Shown piece by piece: positions 42,682 through 52,519 of a stretch of 64,000 bases of DNA (positions within the stretch are counted from its first letter, which is position 1; the number at the start of each line of letters is the position of its first letter). The position numbers and the translations under genes were made by a program. Below the pieces are notes generated by a model. That model had not been told where the DNA came from, did no database searches, and was given only the letters and a program-made list of their open reading frames with translations. Source of the stretch: Bacteroidota bacterium. Its GTDB lineage: Bacteria > Bacteroidota > JABWAT01. Where the stretch lies: positions 1 through 64,000 of the forward strand of contig JAIUNL010000011.1 of the NCBI GenBank assembly GCA_020161835.1, given 5' to 3'.

Positions 42682-42708
42682 AAAAAACCCGGAGAGTATC
42701 CGGGTTTT
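42682..42708 (-). terminator. Intrinsic terminator after frr
   Basis: Stem AAAACCCGGA/TCCGGGTTTT with a 5-nt loop (42708-42684), with a T run on the minus strand, between frr and the cyclo-ligase gene. Confidence 0.9.
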
Positions 42709-42736
42709 AAAATTAAAAATCAACAGAAATAGTGAA

Positions 42737-43297
42737 TTACACTTCAAATATTTCTTTTTCTTTTGCAGCGACATGACCATCGATCTCTTTGATGTATCTG
42801 TCAGTGAGTTTCTGAACCTCATCTTCAGCCGTTTTGAGCTCATCCTGAGTAATGTTCTTGTCTTTTTCAGATTTTTTCAGGTGCTCGTTTGCTTCTCTGC
42901 GGATGTTTCTGATTGCAACTTTGGTTTCTTCGCCGTACTTCTTCACAATTTTAACCAAATCTTTGCGGCGTTCTTCATTCAACGGTGGAATTGGAAGTCT
43001 GATCAGCATGCCATCATTTGCAGGATTTAGTCCCAGATTGGCTTCTCTGATTGCCCGCTCAATTGCAGAAATCATATTTTTTTCCCAGGGCTGAATGGTA
43101 ATCAGCCGGGCTTCAGGTGTTGCAATTGTTGCAATCTGACTTACCGGCATCGGAGAACCATAGTATTCAACCCGCACATTATCTAATAGAGACGGATTTG
43201 CCCGGCCTGTTCTTACTGTATTGAATTCGAGATCCATTGCATGGATACTCTTATGCATTTTTTCTTCAGCTTCTTTAAGAATTAATTTATGTGCCAT
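42737..43297 (-). CDS. frr: Ribosome recycling factor
   Basis: Splits post-termination ribosomes together with EF-G. It has 186 residues, normal length, with MHKSIHAMDLEFNTVRTGRANPSLLD, the ITIQPWEKNM motif and PIPPLNEERRKDLVK. It follows pyrH by 12 nt, the usual bacterial order tsf-pyrH-frr, and ends before a strong terminator. Confidence 0.98.
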   Translation of the reverse strand: MAHKLILKEAEEKMHKSIHAMDLEFNTVRTGRANPSLLDNVRVEYYGSPMPVSQIATIATPEARLITIQPWEKNMISAIERAIREANLGLNPANDGMLIRLPIPPLNEERRKDLVKIVKKYGEETKVAIRNIRREANEHLKKSEKDKNITQDELKTAEDEVQKLTDRYIKEIDGHVAAKEKEIFEV

Positions 43298-43309
43298 TTT
43301 AACCTCAAT

Positions 43310-44032
43310 TTAAACCGGTAAGGAAACAACAGAACCAATATTATCGCCATGAAGAATCCGTTTCAGGTTTCCGGCTTCATTCATGTTAAAAACAACGATG
43401 GGGAGCGAATTATCCTGGCAAAGGGTAATAGCCGTAAGATCCATCACTCTCAGGTTTTTCTGAATCACTTCATTGTAACTAATGACCGGGAATTTAATTG
43501 CAGACGGATTTTTTTCAGGATCAGAATCATAAATTCCATCTACACGGGTTCCCTTAAAAATGGCATCAGCTTCAATTTCAACTGCGCGCAGAACTGCAGC
43601 AGTATCAGTAGTGAAATAGGGATTACCTGTTCCGGCTCCAAAGATAACAACTCTTCCCTTTTCAAGGTGACGAATTGCACGGCGGCGGATAAACGGTTCA
43701 GCAATCTGTTCCATTTTAATTGCGGTCATCAGACGTGTAAAAACACCTTTTCTTTCAAGTGCATCCTGCAGTGCCATTGAATTGATGACTGTTGCCAACA
43801 TACCCATATAGTCTGCCTGAACACGATCCATACCCTTTGCAGCACCGGCCATTCCCCGGAAAATATTGCCACCGCCAATGACAACGGCAATTTCAACACC
43901 CATTTCCTTTACAGCCATTACTTCATCAGCAAAGTGCTCAAGTACTGTCGGATCAATGCCAAATGATTGATTTCCCATCAGGCTTTCGCCTGAAAGTTTA
44001 AGTAAAACCCGTTTGTATTTTAATTCGCTCAT
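43310..44032 (-). CDS. pyrH: UMP kinase
   Basis: Phosphorylates UMP to UDP in pyrimidine synthesis; a hexameric amino-acid-kinase-fold enzyme. It has 240 residues with [23 protein letters not shown], the [13 protein letters not shown] loop and [15 protein letters not shown]. ATGs exist at 44038 and 44032. The GGA of the leader is only 3 nt from the first but 9 nt from the second, so 44032 is preferred. It lies just after an intrinsic terminator that separates it from tsf. Confidence 0.96.
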   Translation of the reverse strand: MSELKYKRVLLKLSGESLMGNQSFGIDPTVLEHFADEVMAVKEMGVEIAVVIGGGNIFRGMAGAAKGMDRVQADYMGMLATVINSMALQDALERKGVFTRLMTAIKMEQIAEPFIRRRAIRHLEKGRVVIFGAGTGNPYFTTDTAAVLRAVEIEADAIFKGTRVDGIYDSDPEKNPSAIKFPVISYNEVIQKNLRVMDLTAITLCQDNSLPIVVFNMNEAGNLKRILHGDNIGSVVSLPV

Positions 44033-44049
44033 TTTCATAATTCCAAAGA

Positions 44050-44079
44050 TAAAAAAAAAGGTCTCATTTCGGAGACCTT
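44050..44079 (-). terminator. Intrinsic terminator between tsf and pyrH
   Basis: On the minus strand AAGGTCTC/GAGACCTT with a 6-nt loop (44079-44058) is followed by at least seven T. It ends the rplM-to-tsf transcript or attenuates pyrH-frr. Confidence 0.92.
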
Positions 44080-44092
44080 TTTTCAGTTTTTT

Positions 44093-44968
44093 TTATGAAT
44101 GCTCGCCGATCAGAAATCGTTCGAAGCGGGTGACGGCAACCGGTTTCCCGATTTCCTTAGCTACTTCGGCAATTACTGTGGTGATCGTTTTCGCTGGATC
44201 CTTGACAAATTTTTGTTCCAGAAGAACGGTGTCTTCGTAGTATTTTTCAAGTTTTCCGGTTGCGATACGATCAATTACAGCTTCAGGTTTTTTCTCATTG
44301 CGAGCCTGAGTGCGGTAAATATCGAGTTCCATTTCAATTTTTGCAGTGTCAACTTTATCACGGGTAAGAACTGCCGGACTTGCTGCTGCAACTTGCATTG
44401 CAACATCTTTTCCAAGTTCAATAACCTTAGAGTTGGTGGCATCTGTCGTTTCAACAATAACCAAAACGCCAAGGCGTGAGCCCGGGTGAATGTAATCGAT
44501 AACAAAACCGTTATCTACTTTTGCATAAACAACACGGCGGACTTCAATTTTCTCACCGGTTTTACCAGTAAATTCTGTAGCATAGTCTACAACAGAACGA
44601 CCTTCGGCAAAGGGAGCAGAAGTTGCGAGCAGTTCAGCAATTGTTTGGGTTTTCTTAGAGAGAGCAAGGTCTGCAATCTGTGCAGCAAATCCGCCGAAAG
44701 ATTCATTTCTGGCAACGAAGTCAGTTTCGCAATTAACTTCAACCAGAATCGCTTCTTTTTTGTCAGCAGAAACACGGGAAAGGATTACCCCTTCCTTTGC
44801 TTCACGATCAGCACGTTTGGCAGCAACAGCCTGTCCTTTTTTCCGAAGAATCTCGACAGCTTTTTCCATATCACCAACTGCTTCAGTCAGCGCTTTTTTG
44901 CAATCCATCATTCCAGCTCCGGTTTTTTCCCGGAGAGATGCAACGTCTTTTGCGGTAATTTCAGCCAT
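44093..44968 (-). CDS. tsf: Elongation factor Ts
   Basis: Nucleotide exchange factor for EF-Tu. It has 291 residues with the N-terminal UBA-like region (ASLREKTGAGMMDCKKAL), the TDFVARNE core motif, and VNCETDFV. An in-frame TTG lies two codons upstream, but the ATG at 44968, with AAGGG 9 nt upstream, is the better start. It follows rpsB by 12 nt. Confidence 0.97.
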   Translation of the reverse strand: MAEITAKDVASLREKTGAGMMDCKKALTEAVGDMEKAVEILRKKGQAVAAKRADREAKEGVILSRVSADKKEAILVEVNCETDFVARNESFGGFAAQIADLALSKKTQTIAELLATSAPFAEGRSVVDYATEFTGKTGEKIEVRRVVYAKVDNGFVIDYIHPGSRLGVLVIVETTDATNSKVIELGKDVAMQVAAASPAVLTRDKVDTAKIEMELDIYRTQARNEKKPEAVIDRIATGKLEKYYEDTVLLEQKFVKDPAKTITTVIAEVAKEIGKPVAVTRFERFLIGEHS

Positions 44969-44980
44969 ATTCAATAACCC

Positions 44981-45787
44981 TTATTTCACTGGTTCTTCTG
45001 TTGAAGCTTCAGGAGCAACTGGTGCAGGTGCAGCAGCAGCTACAGGCGCACCAGGCTTAACTTCAGCAACAACTTCTTCTTCGGTTTCAATTGCCATATT
45101 TGTTGTCTGGTTTGAACCTTCAATAATTGCATCAGCGATTGCTTTGGCAACAATTTCGATTGAACCGAGCGCATCATCATTTGCCGGAATTCCGAAATCA
45201 ACCAAATCAGGATCGCAATTTGTATCCAGCAGTGCGAAAACAGGAACGCCAAGGCGGCGGGCTTCTGCAACAGCAATGGATTCTTTATTTGTATCGACGA
45301 TGAAAACTGCACCCGGAAGGCGGGAAATGGAAGCTACCCCCTGGAGAACTTTTACAAGTTTCTCTTTTTCCCGGGAGATCATCAGCCGTTCTTTCTTGGT
45401 AAACTTGTCATAGGTTCCGTCTGTTTCCATCTTTTCGATTTGCTGCAGACGTTTAACTGATTTACGAATAGTCACAAAGTTTGTGAGCATACCACCCAAC
45501 CAGCGTTCAACAACGAAGGGCTGTCCGGCACGTCTTGCTTCTTCAGTCAGGACGGCACGAGCCTGTGGTTTGGTTCCTACGAAAAGGATTTTCTTTCCTT
45601 CTGCAGCAACTTTAGCCACTTCTTCGCATGCGATTGCGAGATGGGATTGGGTTTTTTTCAGGTCAATAAGGTGGATGCCGTTACGTTCCATAAGAATGTA
45701 CGGTTTCATTTTCGGATTCCACCGGCGGGTCAGGTGACCAAAGTGTACACCTGCTTCTAATAATTGCTTGAGTTCTACTTTTTGCAT
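44981..45787 (-). CDS. rpsB: 30S ribosomal protein S2
   Basis: Component of the small ribosomal subunit. The 268-residue protein has the conserved [37 protein letters not shown] and [17 protein letters not shown]. The C-terminal tail (about 230-268) is rich in Ala, Pro, Val and Glu, longer than in E. coli (241 aa). It begins 108 nt after rpsI behind a structured leader. Confidence 0.98.
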   Translation of the reverse strand: MQKVELKQLLEAGVHFGHLTRRWNPKMKPYILMERNGIHLIDLKKTQSHLAIACEEVAKVAAEGKKILFVGTKPQARAVLTEEARRAGQPFVVERWLGGMLTNFVTIRKSVKRLQQIEKMETDGTYDKFTKKERLMISREKEKLVKVLQGVASISRLPGAVFIVDTNKESIAVAEARRLGVPVFALLDTNCDPDLVDFGIPANDDALGSIEIVAKAIADAIIEGSNQTTNMAIETEEEVVAEVKPGAPVAAAAPAPVAPEASTEEPVK

Positions 45788-45895
45788 TTGAGTCTCCCTT
45801 TTTATCCTCTACACTCTTCAACTGATCTGTGAATCCTAGCAATTTGCCCGGACAGGGCACTGATCATCAGAATGTATGTGTAGTGAATCCAATGA
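45788..45895 (-). promoter_or_regulatory. rpsB leader with candidate RNA structure
   Basis: The 108-nt rpsI-rpsB gap has a GC-rich hairpin TGCCC-TGTCC-GGGCA, a direct repeat GGATTCAC, and distant arms CTACAC/GTGTAG that could close a larger fold. This would suit autoregulation by S2, known for rpsB leaders in other phyla. No family is assigned. Confidence 0.35.
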
Positions 45896-46282
45896 TTAAC
45901 GTTTAGAGAACTGGAATCTTTTACGAGCTTTCGGACGACCTGGTTTTTTCCGTTCAACCATGCGGCTGTCGCGGGTTAGGAGTCCTTCACGCTTGAGGCC
46001 TTCACGAACGCCTTCTTCAGCGAGCAGAAGACATCTGGCAATTCCCAGACTTACTGCTCCGGCCTGACCGTTAGGTCCGCCGCCGTGAACGTTTACAATT
46101 ACATCATACTTTCCTTCAGTTTGGGAAACAACCAGCGGTTTGCTGACAGCCATTCTGAGGATTTCTGTTGGAAAATAGTTATCGAAAGTACGCTTGTTCA
46201 CGGTAACTTTACCTGAACCTGCAACCAGGCGAACCCGGGCAACGGCGGTTTTTCTTCTTCCTACTGCATCAAAATTTGCCAT
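45896..46282 (-). CDS. rpsI: 30S ribosomal protein S9
   Basis: Component of the small subunit head, with the C-terminal tail reaching the P-site tRNA. It has 128 residues with GRRKTAVARVRL at the start, VHGGGPNGQAGA in the middle, and the canonical C-terminus KARKRFQFSKR. It follows rplM by 23 nt, the universal pair. Confidence 0.99.
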   Translation of the reverse strand: MANFDAVGRRKTAVARVRLVAGSGKVTVNKRTFDNYFPTEILRMAVSKPLVVSQTEGKYDVIVNVHGGGPNGQAGAVSLGIARCLLLAEEGVREGLKREGLLTRDSRMVERKKPGRPKARKRFQFSKR

Positions 46283-46305
46283 TTAGTTCTTTTCTCCTCT
46301 TGTCA

Positions 46306-46752
46306 TTATTGAATGACGTAAGGTTCTGGTGTCTGGGCCTGATGGTTATGAACCGATCCCTTGAAAACCTTAACCTTTTTGAGTTGTTGTCTTCCCAATG
46401 TGTTCTTGGGAAGCATTCCCTTGACCGCATTTTCGATTATAAATTCTGGATTGGTAAGTTTAACGTCCTTGAACTTTTTAAACTTATCTCCGCCTGGATA
46501 ACCGGAATAATGGAAGTATTCCTTCACATTTTCTTTATTTCCGGTCAAAATGACCTTTTCCGCATTAATAACGATGACGAAATCACCGGTATCTGTGTGC
46601 GGAGTGAACTGAGGCTTATGTTTGCCTCTCACCAATCTGGCAACCTCTGTTGCTAATCGACCCACCACGAGACCACTGGCGTCTATGACCCACCATTTGG
46701 CTTCCACCTCGAAGGGCTTAGCACTAAAGGTTTTAAAACTGTTATGATCCAC
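46306..46752 (-). CDS. rplM: 50S ribosomal protein L13
   Basis: Component of the large subunit. It has 148 residues with the family segment [19 protein letters not shown], the [15 protein letters not shown] motif, and [11 protein letters not shown]. The start is GTG at 46752, with AGGAG 6 nt upstream. It heads the rplM-rpsI-rpsB-tsf block with a strong Bacteroidota-type promoter at 46816-46846. Confidence 0.99.
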   Translation of the reverse strand: MDHNSFKTFSAKPFEVEAKWWVIDASGLVVGRLATEVARLVRGKHKPQFTPHTDTGDFVIVINAEKVILTGNKENVKEYFHYSGYPGGDKFKKFKDVKLTNPEFIIENAVKGMLPKNTLGRQQLKKVKVFKGSVHNHQAQTPEPYVIQ

Positions 46753-46815
46753 AGTTTACTCCTTTGTTTTTTGTTTCAGTTATTTGTTTCTATTACAGTT
46801 TACAAGAATAGCCTG

Positions 46816-46846
46816 CAAAGGTAGTAAAAACTAATTGGTAAGTCAA
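46816..46846 (-). promoter_or_regulatory. Bacteroidota-type promoter of rplM operon
   Basis: On the minus strand, TTGACT (TTG at 46846-46844), a 20-bp spacer, then TACCTTTG (46823-46816), an exact TAnnTTTG -7 box. Transcription would start near 46809, giving a leader of about 57 nt. Confidence 0.8.
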
Positions 46847-46870
46847 TTTATAGAATGGACAAAAATTCAC

Positions 46871-46922
46871 GGATGGCGGATGGCGGATGGCGGATGGCGG
46901 ATGGCGGATGGCGGATGGCGGA
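46871..46922. repeat. Heptamer tandem array GGATGGC
   Basis: Perfect head-to-tail copies of GGATGGC (7.4 copies, 52 bp) between the rplM promoter and alaC. Same 7-bp period as the arrays at 182 and 46984 but an unrelated sequence. Confidence 0.95.
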
Positions 46923-46983
46923 AATGATTTTCCTGTTTTCAGGGTGATAGCCAAATTTCAGAAATAGCAACTCAAAATTTAAA

Positions 46984-47032
46984 ATTCATAATTCATAATT
47001 TGCCATTCATCATTCGTTATTCGCTATTCCTG
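46984..47032. repeat. Degenerate heptamer array ATTCNNN
   Basis: Seven consecutive 7-mers: ATTCATA twice, then ATTTGCC, ATTCATC, ATTCGTT, ATTCGCT and ATTCCTG. The ATTC core is kept and the last three bases vary. Together with the array 60 bp upstream it fills much of the 366-bp gap between rplM and alaC. The remainder of this gap (47033-47118) is AT-rich leader to alaC without a clear promoter. Confidence 0.8.
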
Positions 47033-47118
47033 AATATTTAAATGGTTTTTTGTCTTCAATTTCAATATTTTAGTTATTAACAACAATCTCCAACCAAAAC
47101 CGAAGTCAGGACCCCGTT

Positions 47119-48315
47119 ATGCCTTCAGCTGATTTTGACCGGATCAAACGCCTTCCCCCCTACATTTTTGGTGTTATTAATGAGAAAAAGTATGCACTCA
47201 GAAGACAAAATATAGATATCATTGACCTTGCCATGGGCAATCCGGATTTGCCTACACCCAAATTTATTGTCAATAAACTGGTTGAAGCGGCAGGAAAAGG
47301 TAAAAACCACAGGTATTCGATTTCAAAAGGGATCTTTAAACTCAGGGAAGCTCTTGCCAGCTGGTACCTCAGGCGATTTGATGTTACCCTTGATCCCGAA
47401 AAGGAAATCGTGACTACAATCGGGTCAAAGGAAGGTCTGGCCCACCTGATGTATGCAACCATGGACCGGGGAGATACCGTTCTGGTTCCGAACCCTACCT
47501 ATCCTATACATACTTATGCTGCCGTTATTGCCGGTGCACAGGTTCACCACGTTCCTATGCCGGAAAACGAAGTGGATTTCATGAATAATATCAAGAAATC
47601 TTTTGAAACAACCTGGCCAAAGCCTAAAATGATTCTGACCTGCTTTCCAAGTAATCCAACCGCCTATGTTGCCAGTCTTGATTTTTTTACTGAGTTGGTT
47701 GCTTTTGCAAAATCAAAAGATGTCTGGCTGATTAATGATCAGGCCTATGCAGAACTCACTTTTGAAGGTAACCCTGTCAGTATTCTTCAGGTTCCCGGTG
47801 CAAAAGATATTGCAGTTGAATTTTACACACTTTCCAAGACTTATAACATGGCTGGCTGGCGGGTTGGCTTTGGTGCCGGAAATCCGGTTTTGGTTGGAGC
47901 ACTGACCAAAATTAAAAGTTATCTCGATTATGGCATGTTTCAGCCTATTCAGATTGCAGCCACAGTCGCCCTGAACGAGGGAGATGCCTACATTCCCGCA
48001 ATCCGTGAAAATTACCGGAAAAGAAGAGATGTGCTTGTAGACGGCATGCTGAAAATGGGTTGGGAAGTTACACGTCCGACAGCATCTATGTTTGTCTGGG
48101 CTAAAATTCCTGATTTTGCACCCACTCAAAGTTCTGTCGAATTTTCTTCACTTGCCCTAGAACATGCCCATGTTGCCTTTAGTCCCGGTCTTGGATTCGG
48201 TTCAAATGGCGAAGGTTATGTACGAATTGCACTTGTTGAAAATGAACTCAGGATCAAACAGGCTTTACGTGGTCTGAAAACCTGGTTAAAACCTCCCGGA
48301 AGCCAAATTAAATGA
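47119..48315 (+). CDS. alaC: Alanine-forming class I aminotransferase (AlaC-like)
   Basis: A PLP enzyme of 398 residues. It closely follows the pattern of E. coli AlaC (glutamate-pyruvate transaminase): DRIKRLPPYIFGV, IDLAMGNPD, TIGSKEGLAHLMYAT, VPNPTYPIH, FPSNPTA, and the PLP lysine K240 in TLSKTYNMAGWRVGF. Alanine synthesis from pyruvate and glutamate is the likely role, with related LL-DAP or methionine aminotransferase activity as an alternative. Its stop overlaps the start of the next aminotransferase gene (ATGA). Confidence 0.88.
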   Translation: MPSADFDRIKRLPPYIFGVINEKKYALRRQNIDIIDLAMGNPDLPTPKFIVNKLVEAAGKGKNHRYSISKGIFKLREALASWYLRRFDVTLDPEKEIVTTIGSKEGLAHLMYATMDRGDTVLVPNPTYPIHTYAAVIAGAQVHHVPMPENEVDFMNNIKKSFETTWPKPKMILTCFPSNPTAYVASLDFFTELVAFAKSKDVWLINDQAYAELTFEGNPVSILQVPGAKDIAVEFYTLSKTYNMAGWRVGFGAGNPVLVGALTKIKSYLDYGMFQPIQIAATVALNEGDAYIPAIRENYRKRRDVLVDGMLKMGWEVTRPTASMFVWAKIPDFAPTQSSVEFSSLALEHAHVAFSPGLGFGSNGEGYVRIALVENELRIKQALRGLKTWLKPPGSQIK

Positions 48316-49136
48316 TTTCTTTGAACGGATATTTTAACGATACACTTCTCCCGGTTTCAGAAATCAGATTGCCGGTTAATGATCTGCTCATTTTTCGTGG
48401 ACTTGGCGTTTTCGATTACATGAGAACGTACAACCGGAAGGTTTTTCTTTTTGAAGAACATATTACCCGTCTTTTTGCCTCTGCAGACCGGATGGGACTT
48501 CACCATCACTGGCTTTTTTCCCAGATTTCACAAAAAATCCAAAACCTTGCCGATCAGTCTCCCCTTCCTGAATCAGCCTTCCGTGTGATTTTAACTGGTG
48601 GAATGGGAAGTCATTCTCTTGAGCCGGGTCCAGCAAATCTGATTATCCTGACTGAAGAAGTTCACCCCTATCCAGCAATCGCCTATGATAAAGGGATAAA
48701 TGCTAAACTTTGTCACTATGACCGTTACCGGCCTGATGCAAAATCGATAACCTACTCTCAAGCAGTTCTTGAACTTGCTGAAGCCAAAAAAGATGGGTTT
48801 TCAGAAGTACTTTATCATAATGGAAATGAAATCTCTGAAGGAACAACTTGTAATTTTTTTGGAATAAAAGACGGAACTCTGATTACCGCCGAAGATGGAA
48901 TACTAAAAGGTACCCGAAGAAATTTTATTTTGTCTTTTGCTGAAAAGTACTGCAAGGTTGAAATGAGATCTGTTCAACTTGACGAACTTTCGCACCTTGA
49001 TGAAGCATTTGTTACGAGTACAACCCGGGAGATTTTGCCTGTAACAGGTATTGATCATATTTCTATTGGAAATGGAAAGCCAGGAGACCTAACCCAAAAG
49101 CTGCATTCAGCCTACCGTTCGTTTTTAACTGTTTAA
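48312..49136 (+). CDS. Class IV (branched-chain/D-amino acid type) aminotransferase
   Basis: A PLP fold-type IV enzyme of 274 residues, related to IlvE, D-amino acid transaminase and aminodeoxychorismate lyase (PabC). Visible are NDLLIFRGLGVFDYMRTYN, the PLP lysine K144 in AKSITYS, the EISEGTTCNFF cofactor motif, and TSTTREILPVTGI. The substrate cannot be chosen from these. It overlaps alaC by 4 bp, so the two aminotransferases are translated together, which may favour an amino-acid role over folate synthesis. Confidence 0.8.
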   Translation: MISLNGYFNDTLLPVSEIRLPVNDLLIFRGLGVFDYMRTYNRKVFLFEEHITRLFASADRMGLHHHWLFSQISQKIQNLADQSPLPESAFRVILTGGMGSHSLEPGPANLIILTEEVHPYPAIAYDKGINAKLCHYDRYRPDAKSITYSQAVLELAEAKKDGFSEVLYHNGNEISEGTTCNFFGIKDGTLITAEDGILKGTRRNFILSFAEKYCKVEMRSVQLDELSHLDEAFVTSTTREILPVTGIDHISIGNGKPGDLTQKLHSAYRSFLTV

Positions 49137-49196
49137 ATTTTTCTTCCGGGAACCGCCTGCCCGTTTTGCACGTTATTGTTCAAAACAGGAGATTTT

Positions 49197-49589
49197 ATGT
49201 TTACCTTATCTACGACAATTCCCGCTGCACCTTACCGTGTTCTTGAGGCCATCTGGTATCACAATCAACTTGGAACGGTAAGTGAACACGATTTTCAATA
49301 TCCGTACAAAAAGGAACTCAGTGTAAATCTTGAAGCAGGGACAACTTATAAAGTGGTATTAAAAGCACTTACAGGAACAAAACTTGATTTCCTTATTTCA
49401 GATGAGGATGGATTCCATTCTGCGCTTGTTTCCATTTCAGCGGTAGCGGTAGCAAAAAACTTAACCCAGGCAAAATTGGTTATGACCCAAAGTTCTCTGA
49501 ACGGAACCACTGAAAAGGTGACAAAGTGGTTAGAAAGGGTAATAGACGTGGTAGGATGCCATTATGAAATGGAAAGAAAATCAGCTTAA
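49197..49589 (+). CDS. Protein of unknown function, possibly SRPBCC-like
   Basis: A 130-residue soluble protein with no signal peptide. Its opening (FTLSTTIPAAPYRVLEAIW) resembles the first strand and helix of START/SRPBCC ligand-binding folds, and the last part (ERVIDVVGCHYEME) could be their long C-terminal helix, but this is only a pattern impression. The start ATG 49197 has a perfect AGGAG 5 nt upstream; a TTG seven codons upstream is not needed. It follows the class IV aminotransferase by 60 nt. Confidence 0.65.
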   Translation: MFTLSTTIPAAPYRVLEAIWYHNQLGTVSEHDFQYPYKKELSVNLEAGTTYKVVLKALTGTKLDFLISDEDGFHSALVSISAVAVAKNLTQAKLVMTQSSLNGTTEKVTKWLERVIDVVGCHYEMERKSA

Positions 49590-49597
49590 CCAGCCTT

Positions 49598-50062
49598 TTA
49601 CCAATTCTGGGCAGATTTTTTTCTGTCCAGAATTAACTCAAACCGGCATAAACCGTTTTGGCTGAGTTCGGCATGTTTTTCCTGTAGAGTCGGGATAAGA
49701 TCTTTAATTCTTTCAGGGGAGGTAAACGAAATTTTTTCCATGGATTGAATGGTCATGGCCAGATCCCGGTAAGACTCAACAAGTCTTTCTTCAATTCCCT
49801 TCCACCAGAACTCCTGAGGCAAAGCCCACTTAAGTTCGTACAATCCCTTCTTACCCGAAGCAAACAGAACTGCCCAGCCAATCAATTTTTCATCAAGATC
49901 AACTTCTATCCATTGAGGATAGTTAAAACTACCAAGATCACCTGATGGTTTTACTCCTACTGATGAATTGGTATCTGGCAGCTCTTTCCAGTTAGGCTTT
50001 GGTGAATTACGGGTTATAAACCGAACCCGTCCGAAATCAGGAATAAGAAATGAAATTACCAT
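49598..50062 (-). CDS. Protein of unknown function (154 aa)
   Basis: Not recognised. It is a soluble protein without signal peptide or cysteine-rich motif, rich in Trp (for example IGWAVLFASGKKGLYELKWALPQEFWWKG) and with a helical second half (about 95-154). An in-frame TTG lies two codons upstream, but the ATG at 50062 is better spaced from GGA. It ends 8 nt from the convergent gene at 49197-49589 and is divergent from aconitase. Confidence 0.65.
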   Translation of the reverse strand: MVISFLIPDFGRVRFITRNSPKPNWKELPDTNSSVGVKPSGDLGSFNYPQWIEVDLDEKLIGWAVLFASGKKGLYELKWALPQEFWWKGIEERLVESYRDLAMTIQSMEKISFTSPERIKDLIPTLQEKHAELSQNGLCRFELILDRKKSAQNW

Positions 50063-50217
50063 CTTCAAATTTCCGGAAAGAATCTGAAAAAAGCGAATTG
50101 AAAGTTGGTCAAATTAGCAAATCATTCTGAAAAACCTTAATTTTAGATTTAATTTGAATTAAAAAAACAGTGACTTTTATCTGAAATAACCTAAAAACCC
50201 AAAAGGAAAAAGAGACC

Positions 50218-52482
50218 ATGATTTTCAATCTTGATATGATCGAAAAAGTCTATGGTGGAATGCGAACCAAAGTCGACACGGCAAGAAAAGTAGTCGGCCG
50301 CCCATTGACCCTGACCGAGAAAATATTGTATGCCCACCTTGAAACAATTCCATCAACACCCATGACCCGTGGAAAAGATTATGCTGATTTTTTCCCTGAT
50401 CGTGTTGCGATGCAGGATGCTACGGCCCAAATGGCTCTTCTTCAGTTTATGTCTGCCGGCATCCCGACTGTTGCAGTTCCTTCAACAGTCCATTGTGATC
50501 ACCTGATTCAGGCTGAGCTGGGTGCGGTAAAAGATCTTGATAAGGCAAATTCAGAAAATAAAGAAGTTTACGATTTCCTTGCATCTGTCTCTGAGAAATA
50601 TGGAATTGGGTTCTGGAAACCGGGTGCAGGAATTATCCATCAGGTTGTTCTTGAAAATTATGCTTTCCCCGGTGGAATGATGATCGGGACCGACTCTCAC
50701 ACACCTAATGCCGGTGGACTTGGAATGATTGCAATTGGCGTCGGTGGCGCTGATGCAGTTGATGTGATGGCGGGAATGACCTGGGAACTGAAATGGCCGA
50801 AAGTAATCGGAATTAAACTGACCGGGAAACTGAACGGATGGGCATCTGCAAAAGATGTGATTCTGAAAGTTGCCGGAATTCTGACTGTAAAAGGCGGAAC
50901 CGGTGCCATTGTTGAGTATTTCGGTGAAGGAACACAATCCATTTCTGCAACAGGAAAAGGAACTATCTGTAACATGGGTGCTGAAATTGGTGCCACAACT
51001 TCCCTTTTCCCTTATGATGCAAAACTTTCTGATTATCTGAAATCAACCAGTCGTGCCGAAGTTGCAAAACTGGCTGATCAGGTTGCTGATTTGCTTCAGG
51101 CAGATCCTGAAGTTTCGTCAAACCCATCAGCGTACTACGATCAGGTCATCGAAATCAATTTATCTGAACTTGAACCTCATATCAATGGTCCGTTCACTCC
51201 CGACCTTGCCTGGCCACTCAGCAAATTTGCTGCAGCCGTGAAAGATAACAACTATCCGGATGAATTAAAGGTTGGATTGATCGGCTCGTGCACAAATTCT
51301 TCCTATGAGGATATGGAAAGATCAGCCTCAGTTGCAAGACAAGCCGTTACCAAAAACCTTAAAGCAAAAGCTGAATTTGTGATCACACCAGGTTCTGAAC
51401 AAATCAGGGCAACTATTGAACGTGACGGACAAATGGAAGCCTTTTCCAAAGTTGGCGGCGTGGTTTTAGCAAACGCTTGCGGACCCTGCATTGGCCAATG
51501 GAAACGCCACGGACAAAAAGACGGAGAGAAAAACTCAATCATTACTTCCTACAACCGGAATTTTACTGGTCGGAATGACGGAAATAATGCAACTCATGCG
51601 TTTGTCGCTTCACCTGAAATTGTGACAGCTTTTTCAATTGCCGGCAGTCTCTCTTTCAACCCGGTCACTGATAAACTGAAGAATGAAAAAGGTGAACTTG
51701 TTACCCTTGATCCGCCATCAGGTGATGAACTTCCAAAACGGGGGTTCGACCCAGGTGAGAACGGATTTATTGCACCAGCCAAAGATGGTTCCGGTGTTAA
51801 AATTTCAGTTTCGCCATCATCCGACCGTCTTCAGATTTTAACGCCATTTACTCCGTGGGATGGGAAAGATTATACTGAACTTCATTTGCTCATGAAAGCA
51901 AAAGGAAAATGTACAACCGATCACATTTCTCCGGCCGGACCCTGGCTCAAATTCCGTGGTCACCTTGATAACATTTCAAACAACCTGTTTATCGGTGCCG
52001 TGAATTCATTCGGCCATGAACCCGGAAAAGGTAAAAATCAGATTTCGGGTGAAGTAAAATCATTTTCTGCAAATGCCAGAGATTACAAAGCTGCAGGAAA
52101 CGGATGGATTGCAATCGGGGATGAAAACTATGGTGAAGGATCTTCCCGTGAACATGCTGCCATGGAACCCCGCTGGCTTGGTGGAAAAGCAATTCTCGTT
52201 AAATCCTTTGCCCGGATTCATGAAACCAATCTGAAAAAACAGGGCATGCTGGCATTGACCTTTAAAAGTCCTGCCGATTATGATAAAATTCAGGAAGGTG
52301 ACCGTGTTTCGGTAAAAGGTTTGACCACTTTTACACCCGGGAAACCATTAACACTTGAATTGAAACATTCTGACGGTTCTGTTGAAAGTTTTGAAGTTAA
52401 CCATACTTATAATGAACAACAGATCGAATGGTTTAAAGCCGGAAGTGCCTTAAATCTGATTGCTGCAAAAAGCAGTAAATAA
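50218..52482 (+). CDS. acn: Aconitate hydratase, mitochondrial type
   Basis: Interconverts citrate and isocitrate in the TCA cycle using a 4Fe-4S cluster. The 754-residue enzyme carries the cluster ligands C358 (GSCTNSS), C421 and C424 (ACGPCIGQ), at the very positions known in mammalian mitochondrial aconitase. It also has the [13 protein letters not shown] motif and [10 protein letters not shown] in the swivel domain. The start ATG is preceded by an AAAAGGAAAAAGAG leader. Single gene with a strong terminator. It is the AcnA/mitochondrial kind, not AcnB. Confidence 0.97.
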   Translation: MIFNLDMIEKVYGGMRTKVDTARKVVGRPLTLTEKILYAHLETIPSTPMTRGKDYADFFPDRVAMQDATAQMALLQFMSAGIPTVAVPSTVHCDHLIQAELGAVKDLDKANSENKEVYDFLASVSEKYGIGFWKPGAGIIHQVVLENYAFPGGMMIGTDSHTPNAGGLGMIAIGVGGADAVDVMAGMTWELKWPKVIGIKLTGKLNGWASAKDVILKVAGILTVKGGTGAIVEYFGEGTQSISATGKGTICNMGAEIGATTSLFPYDAKLSDYLKSTSRAEVAKLADQVADLLQADPEVSSNPSAYYDQVIEINLSELEPHINGPFTPDLAWPLSKFAAAVKDNNYPDELKVGLIGSCTNSSYEDMERSASVARQAVTKNLKAKAEFVITPGSEQIRATIERDGQMEAFSKVGGVVLANACGPCIGQWKRHGQKDGEKNSIITSYNRNFTGRNDGNNATHAFVASPEIVTAFSIAGSLSFNPVTDKLKNEKGELVTLDPPSGDELPKRGFDPGENGFIAPAKDGSGVKISVSPSSDRLQILTPFTPWDGKDYTELHLLMKAKGKCTTDHISPAGPWLKFRGHLDNISNNLFIGAVNSFGHEPGKGKNQISGEVKSFSANARDYKAAGNGWIAIGDENYGEGSSREHAAMEPRWLGGKAILVKSFARIHETNLKKQGMLALTFKSPADYDKIQEGDRVSVKGLTTFTPGKPLTLELKHSDGSVESFEVNHTYNEQQIEWFKAGSALNLIAAKSSK

Positions 52483-52490
52483 GGAAATAA

Positions 52491-52519
52491 AAAAGGGGAG
52501 CTTCTGCTCCCCTTTTTTT
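52491..52519. terminator. Terminator of acn (bidirectional)
   Basis: Stem GGGGAGC/GCTCCCC with loop TTCT (52495-52512), followed by seven T and preceded by A-rich sequence. The T run overlaps the stop codon of the convergent DUF3160 gene. Confidence 0.95.

Noticed and set aside
42667..42843. 59-residue N-terminal extension of the formyl-THF cyclo-ligase
   Set aside because: It passes through the frr terminator hairpin and into frr itself; a normal start with a ribosome-binding site exists at 42666.
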